A stretch of 64,000 nucleotides of DNA from Paraburkholderia kururiensis (GTDB taxonomy: Bacteria > Pseudomonadota > Gammaproteobacteria > Burkholderiales > Burkholderiaceae), in assembly GCF_034424375.1 (NCBI RefSeq), contig NZ_CP139965.1, positions 2,108,001 to 2,172,000 of the forward strand. Reading direction: 5' to 3'. Of the stretch, positions 51,783 through 61,417 are shown one piece after another. Each line of letters starts with the position of its first letter. The first letter of the stretch is position 1. A program made the position numbers and the translations under genes. Under the pieces are notes generated by a model, which saw only the letters and a list, made by a program, of their open reading frames with translations, searched no databases and was not told the DNA's origin.

Positions 51783-52722
51783 GTTGGACAACGTCACCAT
51801 CAATCAACTTCGGGCGTTCGTCGCCGTGTGCGACGAGGGAAGCTTTTCCGGAGCGGCACGACAGTTGAGGCGTGCCCAGTCGGCGATCAGTCACGCGATC
51901 AGCGCGCTCGAAAGTGCCTTCGATGTGGTGCTGTTCGAGCGCAACACGCGCAAAGCGACGCTGACGGCCGCGGGCCGCAGCCTCCTGCCTGACGCGCGTG
52001 GGGTGATCTCGCGCACCGAGGAAATGAAGATGCGCGCGGTGGCCATTGCTGAAGCCGGCGTCCCACAGGTCTCGGTTGCCGTGGATACCTACTTTCCGCG
52101 TGCCCACCTGATCGAATGCCTGCGCACCGTGCAGGCGGACTTTCCAACGGTCGCCATCAATCTGCGCATGACGACCATGCAGGGCGGCGAGCGTCTGGTT
52201 GTTGAAGGCACGTGCGCGTTAGCGGTGACGATCACGGACGTGCCCGAGTTGAACCCGGCCACCATAGAACGGCAGCATCTGTGTGACGCGCAAATGGTGA
52301 CCGTCTGCGCGCCATCGCATCCGCTGGCCTCGATCGCGGGGCCCATTCCGCGCGAGGAGTTTGCGCGGCACATCCAGCTCGTCGTCACGGACAATCAGCC
52401 CCATGCGGAAAAGACCCAGCAGGGCGTCGCCAGTGAACGCCAGTGGTGGGTGAACGACCTCGGCGCGAAGCACGATCTGCTCAGGGGAGGCCTGTGCTGG
52501 GGCCACATGCCGCGTCATATGGTGGCGGAAGACCTGGCGAATGGAACGCTTGTCGAACTCCAGCGGCGCGCATGGCACATGCGTCCCCTCACGTTCATGA
52601 TCTCGCAGCGGCGCGGGTACGCGTTTTCCGCATGCGAGACACGGCTGGTCGAGCTTCTTGGCCATCGTCAGCGTTTCTCGAAAGGCGGGAAGACGAAGGC
52701 CAGCGTAAAGCGCGGTCGATGA
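51781..52722 (+). CDS. LysR-family regulator of the SDR operon
   Basis: A 313-residue regulator. DNA-binding part: LRAFVAVCDEGSFSGAARQL with RRAQSAISHAISALESAF. Effector domain from residue 90 (QVSVAVDTYFPRAHLIECL). The start has almost no leader if the TTGACT box is its -35, and no clear ribosome site. The C-terminal tail is basic (GGKTKASVKRGR). Confidence 0.88.
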   Translation: MLDNVTINQLRAFVAVCDEGSFSGAARQLRRAQSAISHAISALESAFDVVLFERNTRKATLTAAGRSLLPDARGVISRTEEMKMRAVAIAEAGVPQVSVAVDTYFPRAHLIECLRTVQADFPTVAINLRMTTMQGGERLVVEGTCALAVTITDVPELNPATIERQHLCDAQMVTVCAPSHPLASIAGPIPREEFARHIQLVVTDNQPHAEKTQQGVASERQWWVNDLGAKHDLLRGGLCWGHMPRHMVAEDLANGTLVELQRRAWHMRPLTFMISQRRGYAFSACETRLVELLGHRQRFSKGGKTKASVKRGR

Positions 52723-52966
52723 CTGATTTGCCCGGCGACGCGGCGGCGCAGCCCGTTATGTGACCGGCGGTCGAGGACGGCCATCAAGAGTCATTCGGTG
52801 AAGTTGAACGATCGTCCCCGGACACGCCGAGCGCTTTTGTCCCGAGGCTTTTACGCCAGCTCTCAGCCGGACTCGCAACCATAAGCCAATACCCACCGTA
52901 CGATGCCGGCTCCACGACGATCCGGCCAGGGGCCGACCATGCTGAACCTTGGACTTCCCCGCACGA

Positions 52967-53017
52967 AATGGTCCGTAGCATCGGACACGGCATTGCCATA
53001 CGTTCTGTTTAAGGTCT
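52967..53017 (+). promoter_or_regulatory. Copy 1 of a bipartite element shared by the adhesin region, upstream of the GspI-like gene
   Basis: AATGGTCCGTAGCA (52967-52980) is followed by TTAAGGTCT with TTAA 42 bases after the start of the first box and GTCT 47 bases after it. The same pair occurs ahead of the first TPR gene and the adhesin gene. It lies 78 bp before the GspI-like start. The 322-base gap 52723-53044 contains nothing else recognisable. Confidence 0.5.
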
Positions 53018-53044
53018 CGCGGTCGGGTCGTGCGGGGAGACCTC

Positions 53045-53545
53045 ATGAATGGGCATGCGCCGAAACAGGCTGATTCGGAACCGGGTAGCGCGGGCACGGG
53101 CGAAAAGCGGAAAGCGCATCGCATGGCGCACGTTCTGCGCCGTGCGCCGCGCGGCCTGCCGGACCGTCTGCCACACGCCGTTGCAGCCGGCTTCACCCTC
53201 ATCGAAGTGCTGATCGCGCTCGCCATCGTGGCGGTGGCGCTGGGCGCCGTGACGCGCGCCATCGGCGCGCTCGCCGCCGACACCGACAGCGCCCGCGGCC
53301 ATCTGCTTGCACTCTGGAGCGCCGACAACGCGTTGAGCGCCATCCGCATCGCGGCCGCCTGGCCGCCGCCTGGGCGCACCACCTTCGCGTGTCCGCAGGG
53401 GCGCTACGCATTCGTGTGCAGACAGACCGTGACGACGCTCGGCAGCCCGCTCGTGCGCCAGGTGACGGTGAGCGTCTACGCGTCGGCCGCGAGCGCCAAC
53501 GTGCTGGCCGAAGTCGTCACGGTCATTCAGAACGAGGCGCGCTAG
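53045..53545 (+). CDS. GspI-like minor pseudopilin
   Basis: A 166-residue protein with a prepilin peptidase site and hydrophobic stem: AAGFTLIEVLIALAIVAVALG, cleavage after Gly with Glu5 kept. ATG 53045 follows a strong GGGGAG, but this gives a leader of about 46 residues, far longer than the usual 6-10; ATG 53123 would shorten it. The C-terminal half (FACPQGRYAFVCRQTVTTL) resembles GspI with two Cys. It would prime the pseudopilus tip of a type II secretion system. It is 10 bases ahead of the GspJ-like gene; no other gsp gene is in view. Confidence 0.78.
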   Translation: MNGHAPKQADSEPGSAGTGEKRKAHRMAHVLRRAPRGLPDRLPHAVAAGFTLIEVLIALAIVAVALGAVTRAIGALAADTDSARGHLLALWSADNALSAIRIAAAWPPPGRTTFACPQGRYAFVCRQTVTTLGSPLVRQVTVSVYASAASANVLAEVVTVIQNEAR

Positions 53546-53555
53546 CGCAAGGCCG

Positions 53556-54248
53556 ATGAGAACCGCGCGTGCCGCAATCGTCACCCCACGGCCGGGTACC
53601 GCAAGGCCGCGCCGCCGCGCACGCGGCTTCACGCTCATCGAGATGCTCGTCGCCATCGCGCTGCTCGCCGTGATCGCGCTGCTCTCATGGCGCGGACTCG
53701 ACGCGACCATTCGCGGCCGCGACGACATCGCGGCCAACCTCGGCAGCACGCGGCTGCTCGGCCGCTACTTCTCGCAGTTGCAATACGACCTCATGAACCT
53801 CGTCACGCCCGACGAAGTGTTCGGCCCGCCGTTGCGCATCCGCCCCGGCGAACTCGTGCTCGTGCGCCACCTGGGCGTGGGCGGCGGCGGTCCGACTTTC
53901 GTGCAGGTGGTGCGCTATCAACTGAAGGGACGGCAATTGATACGCAGCGCCTCGGCGCCGCTGGCGTCGCTCGCGGCACTTGCCGATGCCCTGCACCACA
54001 TGGACGACTTCGCGCGCGTCGTGGTGAGCGACGACGCGCGGTCGATGAAGCTCGCGGTGTGGGTCGCGCCTGCGGGCTGGACGACGAGTCAGGCGGTGGT
54101 GGAAAAGACGTACGAGAAGTTTCTTGCCGAACACGGCATCAGCAACGCTACATCGCGCGGGATGCCACTGCCGCGCGGCGTGCAGGTGTCCGTCATGCTA
54201 GGTTCGCCGCCGCTCGAGTATTTACGGATGATTCCGATCAGCCAGTGA
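53556..54248 (+). CDS. GspJ-like minor pseudopilin
   Basis: A 230-residue protein with the prepilin motif RARGFTLIEMLVAIALLAVIALL and Glu5, followed by the GspJ-like SWRGLDATIRGRDDIAANL helix and a beta-rich domain (ELVLVRHLGVGGGGPTFVQVV). GspI and GspJ interact at the pseudopilus tip. GspG, H, K and the ATPase or secretin genes are absent from this stretch, so the rest of the machine must lie elsewhere or be borrowed. Confidence 0.82.
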   Translation: MRTARAAIVTPRPGTARPRRRARGFTLIEMLVAIALLAVIALLSWRGLDATIRGRDDIAANLGSTRLLGRYFSQLQYDLMNLVTPDEVFGPPLRIRPGELVLVRHLGVGGGGPTFVQVVRYQLKGRQLIRSASAPLASLAALADALHHMDDFARVVVSDDARSMKLAVWVAPAGWTTSQAVVEKTYEKFLAEHGISNATSRGMPLPRGVQVSVMLGSPPLEYLRMIPISQ

Positions 54249-54309
54249 GTGTCGATCATGCGAATTGCATCGAATTCGGACTGCATGCGGCTGGCCGCAA
54301 GCTCGACAA

Positions 54310-54359
54310 AATGGTCCGTAACATTCGTCATACGCCTGTTATCGCTCGTCCATTAGTCT
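54310..54359 (+). promoter_or_regulatory. Copy 2 of the bipartite element, upstream of the first TPR gene
   Basis: AATGGTCCGTAACA (54310-54323) differs from copy 1 at one base. TTAGTCT follows (54353-54359), with GTCT 46 bases after the first box start. It lies in the 189-base gap between the GspJ-like and TPR genes, 128 bp before the TPR start. Confidence 0.5.
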
Positions 54360-54437
54360 GCCTCTGGAAACGGCCGGAACGACACGCCATTCGAATACTT
54401 CGGCGGCAAAGTCGCTTAACACGACGAGGGGGCGAAC

Positions 54438-56657
54438 ATGGAGCTCGAACACCCGCATCAAGCAGGTGCTGGCGCGTCCGTGGACAATGCGGCAGCGGCC
54501 CGGCGCAGCGCGGCGAATCTAGACCGGGCTCGCGACTGGCACGGTAGCGGGCGGCTGGACGATGCGGCGCGCGAATACGAAGCAGTGCTGGTTCGCGAGC
54601 CTGACAACGCCCATGCGTTGCATCTTTACGGCGTCCTCGAATATCAGCGCGGGGCGGCGGCGAAAGCGGAGTCGCTGATACGCAGATCGATCTCGCTCGG
54701 CGCCTCCGCGCGCGCTTTGTCGGATCTCGGTGCAATTCTGGCAAGTGCCGCTCGCACGGACGAAGCGCTCGAGCAATTCGAGGCGGCGTTGCGTATCGAC
54801 TCGCAAGACGTGCAGGCACTGGTTCGCAAGGGCAACACGTTACTTGCCGCGCGCCGCTACGAAGCCGCACTTGAGACATTCGATCGCGCTCTGGAAATAT
54901 CGCCGCTCACGCTGGATGCGCTGTGCAACCGGGGGAGTGCGCTACGTGCGTTGCAGCGCTATCAGGAAGCGCTCGAAAGTTATGAACGTGCGCTCACCGT
55001 CGATCCGCGCTCGTTCGAATCGTTCTACAACCTGGGCAACGTGCTGCGCGACCTGCAACGATACGCGCGGGCGCTGCACAACTATGAACGGGCCTTGGAG
55101 ATCGCGCCGAACCATCCCGAGATATTGTCGGTACGGGGCCTCACGCTCGTCGATTTAGGACGGGTCAAGGAAGCGCTCGCAAGCTTCAACGAGGCCATTG
55201 CGACGAGGCCGGATTTCGTGGAAGCGCTGTACAACAGCGCAGTGGCACTGGAGCGGTTGGGCCGTTCGCAAGAGTCGATGCAGCGCTGCGACCGCGTGCT
55301 GGCGCTCGATTCGCGTCACTCGAAGGCCCGCGCGACGAGGGGCAATGCGCTACTGAGCCTGCAGCGATACGAAGAGGCACTATCGGAATACGCTCGCGCG
55401 CTCGAAATGGAACCGGGTGCAACAGACGTCTTGTGCAATCAGGGCACTGCCTTGCATCGCCTCCAACGTTACGAAGCGGCGTTGTACAGCTACGACGCGG
55501 CACTTGCAGCGAATCAGGAATTCGCCGAGGCCTGGTGCAATCGCGGCAATGTGCTGCAGGACATGCACCGCTACGAAGACGCGCTGCAATCTTTTGACCG
55601 GGCCATTTCGATCAATCCGAAATACGCCATCGCATGGTTCAACCGGGGCAGTGTGCTTCTCGAGATGCTGCGATTCGACGAGGCGCTGGAGGCGTTCGAC
55701 CGCGCAATCGCCTGCGATCCGAACTATTCCGATGCGCACTTCGCTCAAGGCTTCATCTATTTGCGCCAGGGGGATCTGGCCCGCGGTTGGCCCAAATATG
55801 AATGGCGGCTGCGCGACCCGAAGTCCGAACACAACGAGCGTATTTTTTCTCAGCCGCGCTGGACCGGCGTAGAGCCACTGGATGGCCGCACGCTGTTGGT
55901 TCACGCGGAGCAGGGCTTCGGCGATACGGTGCAGTTCTGCCGCTACGCGCAGCAGCTGCGCGACGCAGGCGCGCGCGTCGTGCTCGAAGTCCAGCCGGCG
56001 CTGCGTTCGTTAATGGCCTCGCTACAGGGCCCGGCACAAGTGATTGCGCGGGGCGAGCCCTTGCCGGCTTTCGACTATCACTGCCCGTTGTTGAGTCTGC
56101 CGTATGCGTTTCAGACCGATCTGTCGAGCATTCCGGGCAGCACGCCGTATCTCCATGCGGATCCGGCTCTGGTCGAAAAGTGGGCCGGCATGCTGGGCCT
56201 CAGGCATCGTCCGCGGGTGGGGCTGGCATGGTCCGGTAATCCGGAACACCGCAACGACCGCAATCGGTCGATCGAGTTCGCCACGCTCTTGCCGTTGCTG
56301 AGGCCCGATATCGACTGGATCAGTCTGCAAAAGGTCGTGCGCGATCGCGACGCCGCCTTGCTGGACGCAGCGCCCGTGCGCACATTCGATACCGATATTC
56401 GCGACTTTTCGGATACGGCCGCAATCATGCAGTCGCTCGATCTCATCATCTCGGTCGATACCGCCGTCGCGCATCTGGCCGGCGCGCTGAACCGTCCTGT
56501 GTGGATTCTCGTGACTCACCTGTCCGAATGGCGCTGGATGAGCGAACGCGAAGACAGCCCGTGGTATCCGAGCGCAAGAGTGTTCCGGCAGCCGGCGCCG
56601 GGCCGCTGGGCTGACGTGGTCGAGCAGGTCCAGGCCGCCATTGCGCGGTGGATCTAG
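54438..56657 (+). CDS. TPR protein with C-terminal GT9/GT41-like glycosyltransferase domain (copy 1)
   Basis: A 739-residue protein. Residues about 28-440 form roughly a dozen TPR units (for example RYEAALETFDRALEISPLTLDAL and YALAWFNRG-type endings). From about 480 a nucleotide-sugar transferase-like domain follows, with TLLVHAEQGFGDTVQFCRYA, GLAWSGNPEHRNDRNRSIEF and SVDTAVAHLAGALNRPVWIL motifs. This two-part design resembles O-GlcNAc transferase-type and HMW1C-like enzymes. No signal peptide is present, so it acts in the cytoplasm. It is the first of three paralogues directly upstream of a giant adhesin gene, which suggests it glycosylates that adhesin (inference). Confidence 0.83.
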   Translation: MELEHPHQAGAGASVDNAAAARRSAANLDRARDWHGSGRLDDAAREYEAVLVREPDNAHALHLYGVLEYQRGAAAKAESLIRRSISLGASARALSDLGAILASAARTDEALEQFEAALRIDSQDVQALVRKGNTLLAARRYEAALETFDRALEISPLTLDALCNRGSALRALQRYQEALESYERALTVDPRSFESFYNLGNVLRDLQRYARALHNYERALEIAPNHPEILSVRGLTLVDLGRVKEALASFNEAIATRPDFVEALYNSAVALERLGRSQESMQRCDRVLALDSRHSKARATRGNALLSLQRYEEALSEYARALEMEPGATDVLCNQGTALHRLQRYEAALYSYDAALAANQEFAEAWCNRGNVLQDMHRYEDALQSFDRAISINPKYAIAWFNRGSVLLEMLRFDEALEAFDRAIACDPNYSDAHFAQGFIYLRQGDLARGWPKYEWRLRDPKSEHNERIFSQPRWTGVEPLDGRTLLVHAEQGFGDTVQFCRYAQQLRDAGARVVLEVQPALRSLMASLQGPAQVIARGEPLPAFDYHCPLLSLPYAFQTDLSSIPGSTPYLHADPALVEKWAGMLGLRHRPRVGLAWSGNPEHRNDRNRSIEFATLLPLLRPDIDWISLQKVVRDRDAALLDAAPVRTFDTDIRDFSDTAAIMQSLDLIISVDTAVAHLAGALNRPVWILVTHLSEWRWMSEREDSPWYPSARVFRQPAPGRWADVVEQVQAAIARWI

Positions 56658-56782
56658 GGAGCACGCGACGTGATCGCGCCCGGGAAAGAACAACGGGGTC
56701 TCACGCGGAAAGTGGGCCGCAGGGCGAGGCGCGTCCGCTGCCCACTTCGAGGCGGGCGAATAAAACATCGGACACACAAGAC

Positions 56783-58972
56783 ATGTTGACAGCGGCCGAC
56801 AGCGCCTTGCGTCGCGCACGCGCGTTTCACGAACGCGGTGCTTTGCTGGACGCGGAAAAGGGTTATCGCAAGATTCTCGAAAGCGATCCTGACCATGCGG
56901 AAGCGCTGCACCTGCTGGGGGTGCTGCACTTTCAGCACGGCAGGATGGAGCAGGCGGACGCGGCCATGCGGCGGTCCATCGAGCGCAGTCCGTCGGCGCT
57001 CGCGCTGGCCAATCACGCGTCGGTGTTGATCAGCCTTGGCCGTACCGACGAAGCGCTGACTCGTCTTGACGCCGCGCTCGCGCTCAATCCTTCGCACCTG
57101 CGCGCGCTGCTTTGGCGCGCCGGCGTGCTCGCCGATCTCGGTCGACATGCCGAAGCGGTCACGGCGTATGACCGCCTGCTCGAACTCGCTCCAACGCTGG
57201 TCGAGGCCTTGTGGCGGCGTGCGGCTGCGCTTGGCGTGCTCAAGCGCCATACGGAGGCGCTGGCCTCGTGCGATCGGGCGTTGGCCGTCGATAACCGGTC
57301 GTTCGAGGCGCATCGGCAGCGCGCACAACTGCTGCGCGAGATGGGCCGGCTCGAAGAAGCGCTCGAGCATTACGCCCACGCGCTCGCCATCCGGCCGGAC
57401 AACGCCGAGATGTTGCTCATGCAAGGCTTGACGCTTGCGGATTCCGGCCGGCTCGACGCAGCGCTCGCGAGCTTGAACGAAGCCATTGCGGGGCGGCCGG
57501 ACTTCGTCGACGCGCTGTACAACAGCGCCGTGATGCTCGAACGGCTTGGTCGATACGAGGACGCACTCGCGCGCTGCACTCGTGCCATCGCGCTGGACGC
57601 GCGGCACGCCGGCGCGCTCGCCAACCGTGGCAACGCGCTCTACGGTCTTGGGCGCGACGCCGAGGCGCTTGCCAGCTACGACGCAGCGCTCGATATTGCG
57701 CCGCGCTTTGTGGAAGTGCTCTGCAATCGCGCCAGAGTGCTGACCCGCCTGCGGCGCGAAAACGAGGCGCTGGAAAGCTGCGGCCGGGCCATCGAGATCA
57801 ATGGTAGCTATGCGCTCGCATGGTTCACGCGAGGCCGCGTTTTGCAGAGGCTGCACCGCTACGACGAGGCCATCGCGAGTTATGACCGCGTGCTCGCCAT
57901 CGATCCGGCCGATACGCTGGCGCATTTTCAGCGCGGCAATGCGCTGCGTTCGCTCATGCGTCACGACGAGGCGCTGGCCGCCTATGACCGCGTGCTGGCC
58001 ATCGACCCCGAAAATATCGCCACGAATTTCACCAAGGCGTTCGTTTATCTGCAGACGGGCGACTTCGAGCGGGGATGGCCTGCCTACGAGTGGCGCTGGC
58101 GCGAAGATCAGGTAGGGGCTCACAAGCGTGCATTCGCGCAACCGCTGTGGCTGGGCGGTGAATCGATCGAAGGCAAGACGATCCTGTTGCACGCGGAGCA
58201 GGGTCTCGGCGACACCATCCAGTTTTGCCGCTACGCGAAGCGCGTCAAGGCGCTGGGCGCGCGCGCGGTGGTCGAAGTGCAGGTGCCGCTCAAGTCGCTG
58301 ATGGAGGGCATGGAAGGCGTCGACGCGGTCGTCGGATACGGCGACCCGTTGCCCCCATTCGACGTTCACTGTCCGTTATTGAGCTTGCCGCTCGTGTTCC
58401 GCACCGACCTGGCGTCGATTCCGGCCGACGTGCCGTACCTGAGCGCGCGACCCGAGCACGTCGAGAAATGGCAGGCTCGCCTCGGCGAGCGTACGCGCCC
58501 GCGTATCGGCATCGCATGGTCCGGTAATCCGAACCATCTGGACGATCACAACCGTTCGATTCCGCTTGAAGAACTGCTGCCCTTGCTGACCGACGAGGTG
58601 CAGTGGGTCAGTATCCAGAAGGTGGTACGCGACGAGGACCTGCCGGTTCTGGAAGCATCGCCCATCGTGCATTTCGGCGACGAACTCGGCTCGTTTGCCG
58701 ATACGGCGGGGCTCGTGCAGTGCCTCGACTGCGTCGTGACCGTCGATACGTCGGTGGGTCACCTTGCCGGTGCGCTCGGCAAGCCGCTATGGCTCATGTT
58801 GCCCTACCTGCCCGACTGGCGCTGGCTGCTTGAGCGCGACGACAACCCGTGGTACCCCACCGCACGGCTCTTCCGGCAGTCGCGCGCAGGGGAGTGGGGC
58901 GACGTGTTCGAGCGCGTCAGGCTGGCATTGCGCTCAGTCGCCCGTGCGGACTTCACCGCATTGCCCATGTGA
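56783..58972 (+). CDS. TPR protein with C-terminal GT9/GT41-like glycosyltransferase domain (copy 2)
   Basis: A 729-residue paralogue from ATG 56783. A GTG at 56648 would extend it and overlap copy 1, but that extension is rich in rare codons and looks non-coding. TPR units fill about residues 10-430 and the transferase-like part shows ILLHAEQGLGDTIQFCRYAK, GIAWSGNPNHLDDHNRSIPL and TVDTSVGHLAGALGKPLWLM. It lies 125 bases after copy 1 and 11 bases before copy 3, forming one transcript. Confidence 0.83.
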   Translation: MLTAADSALRRARAFHERGALLDAEKGYRKILESDPDHAEALHLLGVLHFQHGRMEQADAAMRRSIERSPSALALANHASVLISLGRTDEALTRLDAALALNPSHLRALLWRAGVLADLGRHAEAVTAYDRLLELAPTLVEALWRRAAALGVLKRHTEALASCDRALAVDNRSFEAHRQRAQLLREMGRLEEALEHYAHALAIRPDNAEMLLMQGLTLADSGRLDAALASLNEAIAGRPDFVDALYNSAVMLERLGRYEDALARCTRAIALDARHAGALANRGNALYGLGRDAEALASYDAALDIAPRFVEVLCNRARVLTRLRRENEALESCGRAIEINGSYALAWFTRGRVLQRLHRYDEAIASYDRVLAIDPADTLAHFQRGNALRSLMRHDEALAAYDRVLAIDPENIATNFTKAFVYLQTGDFERGWPAYEWRWREDQVGAHKRAFAQPLWLGGESIEGKTILLHAEQGLGDTIQFCRYAKRVKALGARAVVEVQVPLKSLMEGMEGVDAVVGYGDPLPPFDVHCPLLSLPLVFRTDLASIPADVPYLSARPEHVEKWQARLGERTRPRIGIAWSGNPNHLDDHNRSIPLEELLPLLTDEVQWVSIQKVVRDEDLPVLEASPIVHFGDELGSFADTAGLVQCLDCVVTVDTSVGHLAGALGKPLWLMLPYLPDWRWLLERDDNPWYPTARLFRQSRAGEWGDVFERVRLALRSVARADFTALPM

Positions 58973-58983
58973 ACGAGCGAGCT

Positions 58984-61347
58984 ATGGAGCGCAAGAGGGA
59001 ACGTGGCGGTCGCACGGCGCAATCTCACGACGACCCGACGGGCGGCCGTGCAGCGCTCATGCACGCGGCGGTGCGCAGCGCACTGCAAAACGGCCGCGCG
59101 CTGCACGACAAAGGGCAGATTGCGCAGGCTCTGGAACTGTATCGCGGCGTGCTCGCGATCGACCCGGACAATGCGGAGGCATGGCTGCTGTTCGGTGCGG
59201 CCTGCGATCAATGTGGCGACCTGATTCAGGCCGAACGCGCGATGGCTCGCGCGCTGCGCCTCGAGCGCCGCTATGCGTGGGCGTTTGCCCATTACGGTCT
59301 GGTGCTCGTCAAGCTGGGTCGCCATGAGGCGGCGCTCGCGCCGTTCGAGGAAGCGTTGCGGCTGGATAGTCGTCACGTACCGGCTCACGTCGGCTACGGC
59401 AACGCGCTGCTCGGGCTGGGACGCCATGCCGAGGCGCAAAAGACCTATGAGCAGGCGCTGGCGCTTTCGCCGGGGCTTGCCGAGGCATGGAGCAACCGGG
59501 GTAACGCGCTGCGTGCGCTCGGTCGTGCCGCCGACGCGCTCATCAGTTTCGACCGCGCACTGGCGATTTCTCCGCACAACTTCGCGACGCACACCAATCG
59601 AGGCCATGCGCTGCGTGACCTTGGGCGTCACGAGGAAGCTTTGCGCAGTTACCGGCTCGCACTGGTTATCCGCCCGCGTGTGCCCGAACTGCTGTCGCAG
59701 TGCGGCACGATGCTGCTTGCCCTTGGCCGCGATGAAGAAGCACTGGTTTGTTTCGACGAGGCGCTCGCGGCGAAGCCGGACGACGTCGACACGCTCTACA
59801 GAAGTTGCATCGCGCTCGATTTGCGGCACCGCTATGCGGAACTACTCAACCGGTGCGATCGCATCCTGTCGATCGCGCCGAACCATGCGGGCGCGCGGCT
59901 CGGCCGGGCCAACGCCCTGGCAGGACTGCATCGTCATACAGAGGCAGCAGAGGCCTATACGCAGGCACTCGCAAACACTACCGAAGTGCTGACGGCGCTC
60001 AGCAATCAAGGCGTCGCGCTGCGTATGCTCGAGCGTTACGCGGAGGCGCTGGATAGCTACGATGGGGCGCTCGAACGAATCGGGGCGAATGCGCAACTGC
60101 TGATCAGCCGCGGGTACACGCTTCAGTTGCTAGGTCGCTACGACGACGCGCTCGCGAGCTTCGAGGCGGCGGCGCAGGTGCCGCCAACCGACGCCGCCGG
60201 CTGGGCGTTGCGGGGCAGCGCCTTGCAACAGTTGCTGCGGTTCGACGAGGCCATCGGCTGTTACGCGCGTATGCACGCACTGGAGCCCGACAAAGGCCAC
60301 GCGCATCACGAAGAGGCCTACTGCCGCCTGTTGACAGGCGATTTCGCAGAGGGCTGGAAAAAATACGAGTACCGATGGGTGGACCCGGACGCGGCCCGGT
60401 CGCGCCGTCATGCAAACCGGCCGTTCTGGTCCGGACGGGAACCCATTGCGGGCAAGACTGTGCTGCTGCATTCGGAGCAGGGCTACGGCGACACGATCCA
60501 GTTTTGCCGGTACGCGAGTCTCGTGCTGGCACGCGGCGCCGCGGTGGTGATGGAGGTGCCGGCAGCGTTGAAGACCCTGCTGTCGTCTCTTCAGGGTGTT
60601 CGCCATCTGGTCGCGATCGGCGAGCCGTTGCCGGCGTTCGACGTGCAATGTCCGTTGCTGACGTTGCCGCTTGCCTTCGATACCCGTCTCGAAACCATTC
60701 CGGCAGACGTGCCCTATTTGCACGCGGACGTCGCCCGCATGCACGAGTGGAGAAGACGGCTCGAGGCGCGTGCGCCGCGCGGGCGGCTGAAAGTGGCGCT
60801 CGCGTGGTCGGGCAATGCCACGCACAACAACGACATGAACCGGTCGGTTGTGCTGGAGACGCTCGCACCGCTGCTTGCGCAAACTGCAACGTTCGTGAGC
60901 CTGCAACCGCAGGTTCGCGAGCGCGACGCCGTTGCGTTTGCCGAAAGCGGCATGCTCGATTTCGGCCCGGACCTCCAGGACTTCGCGGACACGGCGGCGC
61001 TCGTCGCATGTCTTGACCTCGTCATCGCCGTGGACACGTCCGTCGTGCATCTCGCCGGCGCGCTCGGCAAGCCGGTGTGGGTACTGCTGCCGCGTGTCCC
61101 TGACTGGCGATGGCTGCTGAACCGGGAAGACAGTCCGTGGTATCCGACGGCGCGGCTCTTTCGCCAGGACAAACCGGGCGACTGGCCGACGGTGGTCGGG
61201 CACGTCGCGCAGGCGCTGGAGCGTCACGTGAAGGAGTGGGAGCGCTCGATGCCGGGCCGTCCCGAAAGCGGTAGCGCGCCATCGTCGGGCAATGGCGCAG
61301 AGCCGGAAAAGGTCCGTACCTTTCTGGACGGCGGGAATGGTACGTAA
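58984..61347 (+). CDS. TPR protein with C-terminal GT9/GT41-like glycosyltransferase domain (copy 3)
   Basis: A 787-residue paralogue from ATG 58984, 11 bases after the copy 2 stop. TPR units occupy about residues 35-470 and the transferase-like domain shows VLLHSEQGYGDTIQFCRYAS, ALAWSGNATHNNDMNRSVVL and AVDTSVVHLAGALGKPVWVL. The charged N-terminus (MERKRERGGRTAQSHDD) and C-terminal tail are unlike the other copies. Its stop codon lies inside copy 3 of the bipartite element that precedes the adhesin gene. Confidence 0.83.
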   Translation: MERKRERGGRTAQSHDDPTGGRAALMHAAVRSALQNGRALHDKGQIAQALELYRGVLAIDPDNAEAWLLFGAACDQCGDLIQAERAMARALRLERRYAWAFAHYGLVLVKLGRHEAALAPFEEALRLDSRHVPAHVGYGNALLGLGRHAEAQKTYEQALALSPGLAEAWSNRGNALRALGRAADALISFDRALAISPHNFATHTNRGHALRDLGRHEEALRSYRLALVIRPRVPELLSQCGTMLLALGRDEEALVCFDEALAAKPDDVDTLYRSCIALDLRHRYAELLNRCDRILSIAPNHAGARLGRANALAGLHRHTEAAEAYTQALANTTEVLTALSNQGVALRMLERYAEALDSYDGALERIGANAQLLISRGYTLQLLGRYDDALASFEAAAQVPPTDAAGWALRGSALQQLLRFDEAIGCYARMHALEPDKGHAHHEEAYCRLLTGDFAEGWKKYEYRWVDPDAARSRRHANRPFWSGREPIAGKTVLLHSEQGYGDTIQFCRYASLVLARGAAVVMEVPAALKTLLSSLQGVRHLVAIGEPLPAFDVQCPLLTLPLAFDTRLETIPADVPYLHADVARMHEWRRRLEARAPRGRLKVALAWSGNATHNNDMNRSVVLETLAPLLAQTATFVSLQPQVRERDAVAFAESGMLDFGPDLQDFADTAALVACLDLVIAVDTSVVHLAGALGKPVWVLLPRVPDWRWLLNREDSPWYPTARLFRQDKPGDWPTVVGHVAQALERHVKEWERSMPGRPESGSAPSSGNGAEPEKVRTFLDGGNGT

Positions 61348-61386
61348 CACTGGAAATACCGCCGCCACACCAGACCCTTAACGTCT
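61336..61386 (+). promoter_or_regulatory. Copy 3 of the bipartite element, upstream of the adhesin gene
   Basis: AATGGTACGTAACA (61336-61349) matches copy 2 at 13 of 14 bases; TTAACGTCT follows with TTAA at +42 and GTCT at +47, exactly as in copy 1. The first box overlaps the last codons and stop of TPR copy 3, so part of the match is also coding. It lies 153 bp before the adhesin start. Confidence 0.48.
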
Positions 61387-61417
61387 CGACGTTTACCGGT
61401 CCAGAGGGTTATCCGGA

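Noticed and set aside
56648..56782. GTG extension of TPR copy 2 overlapping copy 1
   Set aside because: The extension uses many rare codons (CTA, AGA, ACA, AGG) unlike the rest of the gene and has no conserved residues.
54438..61347. Possible direct DNA repeat or assembly duplication across the three TPR genes
   Set aside because: The three products share architecture but differ widely at residue level and in their termini, so they are old paralogues rather than a recent duplication.
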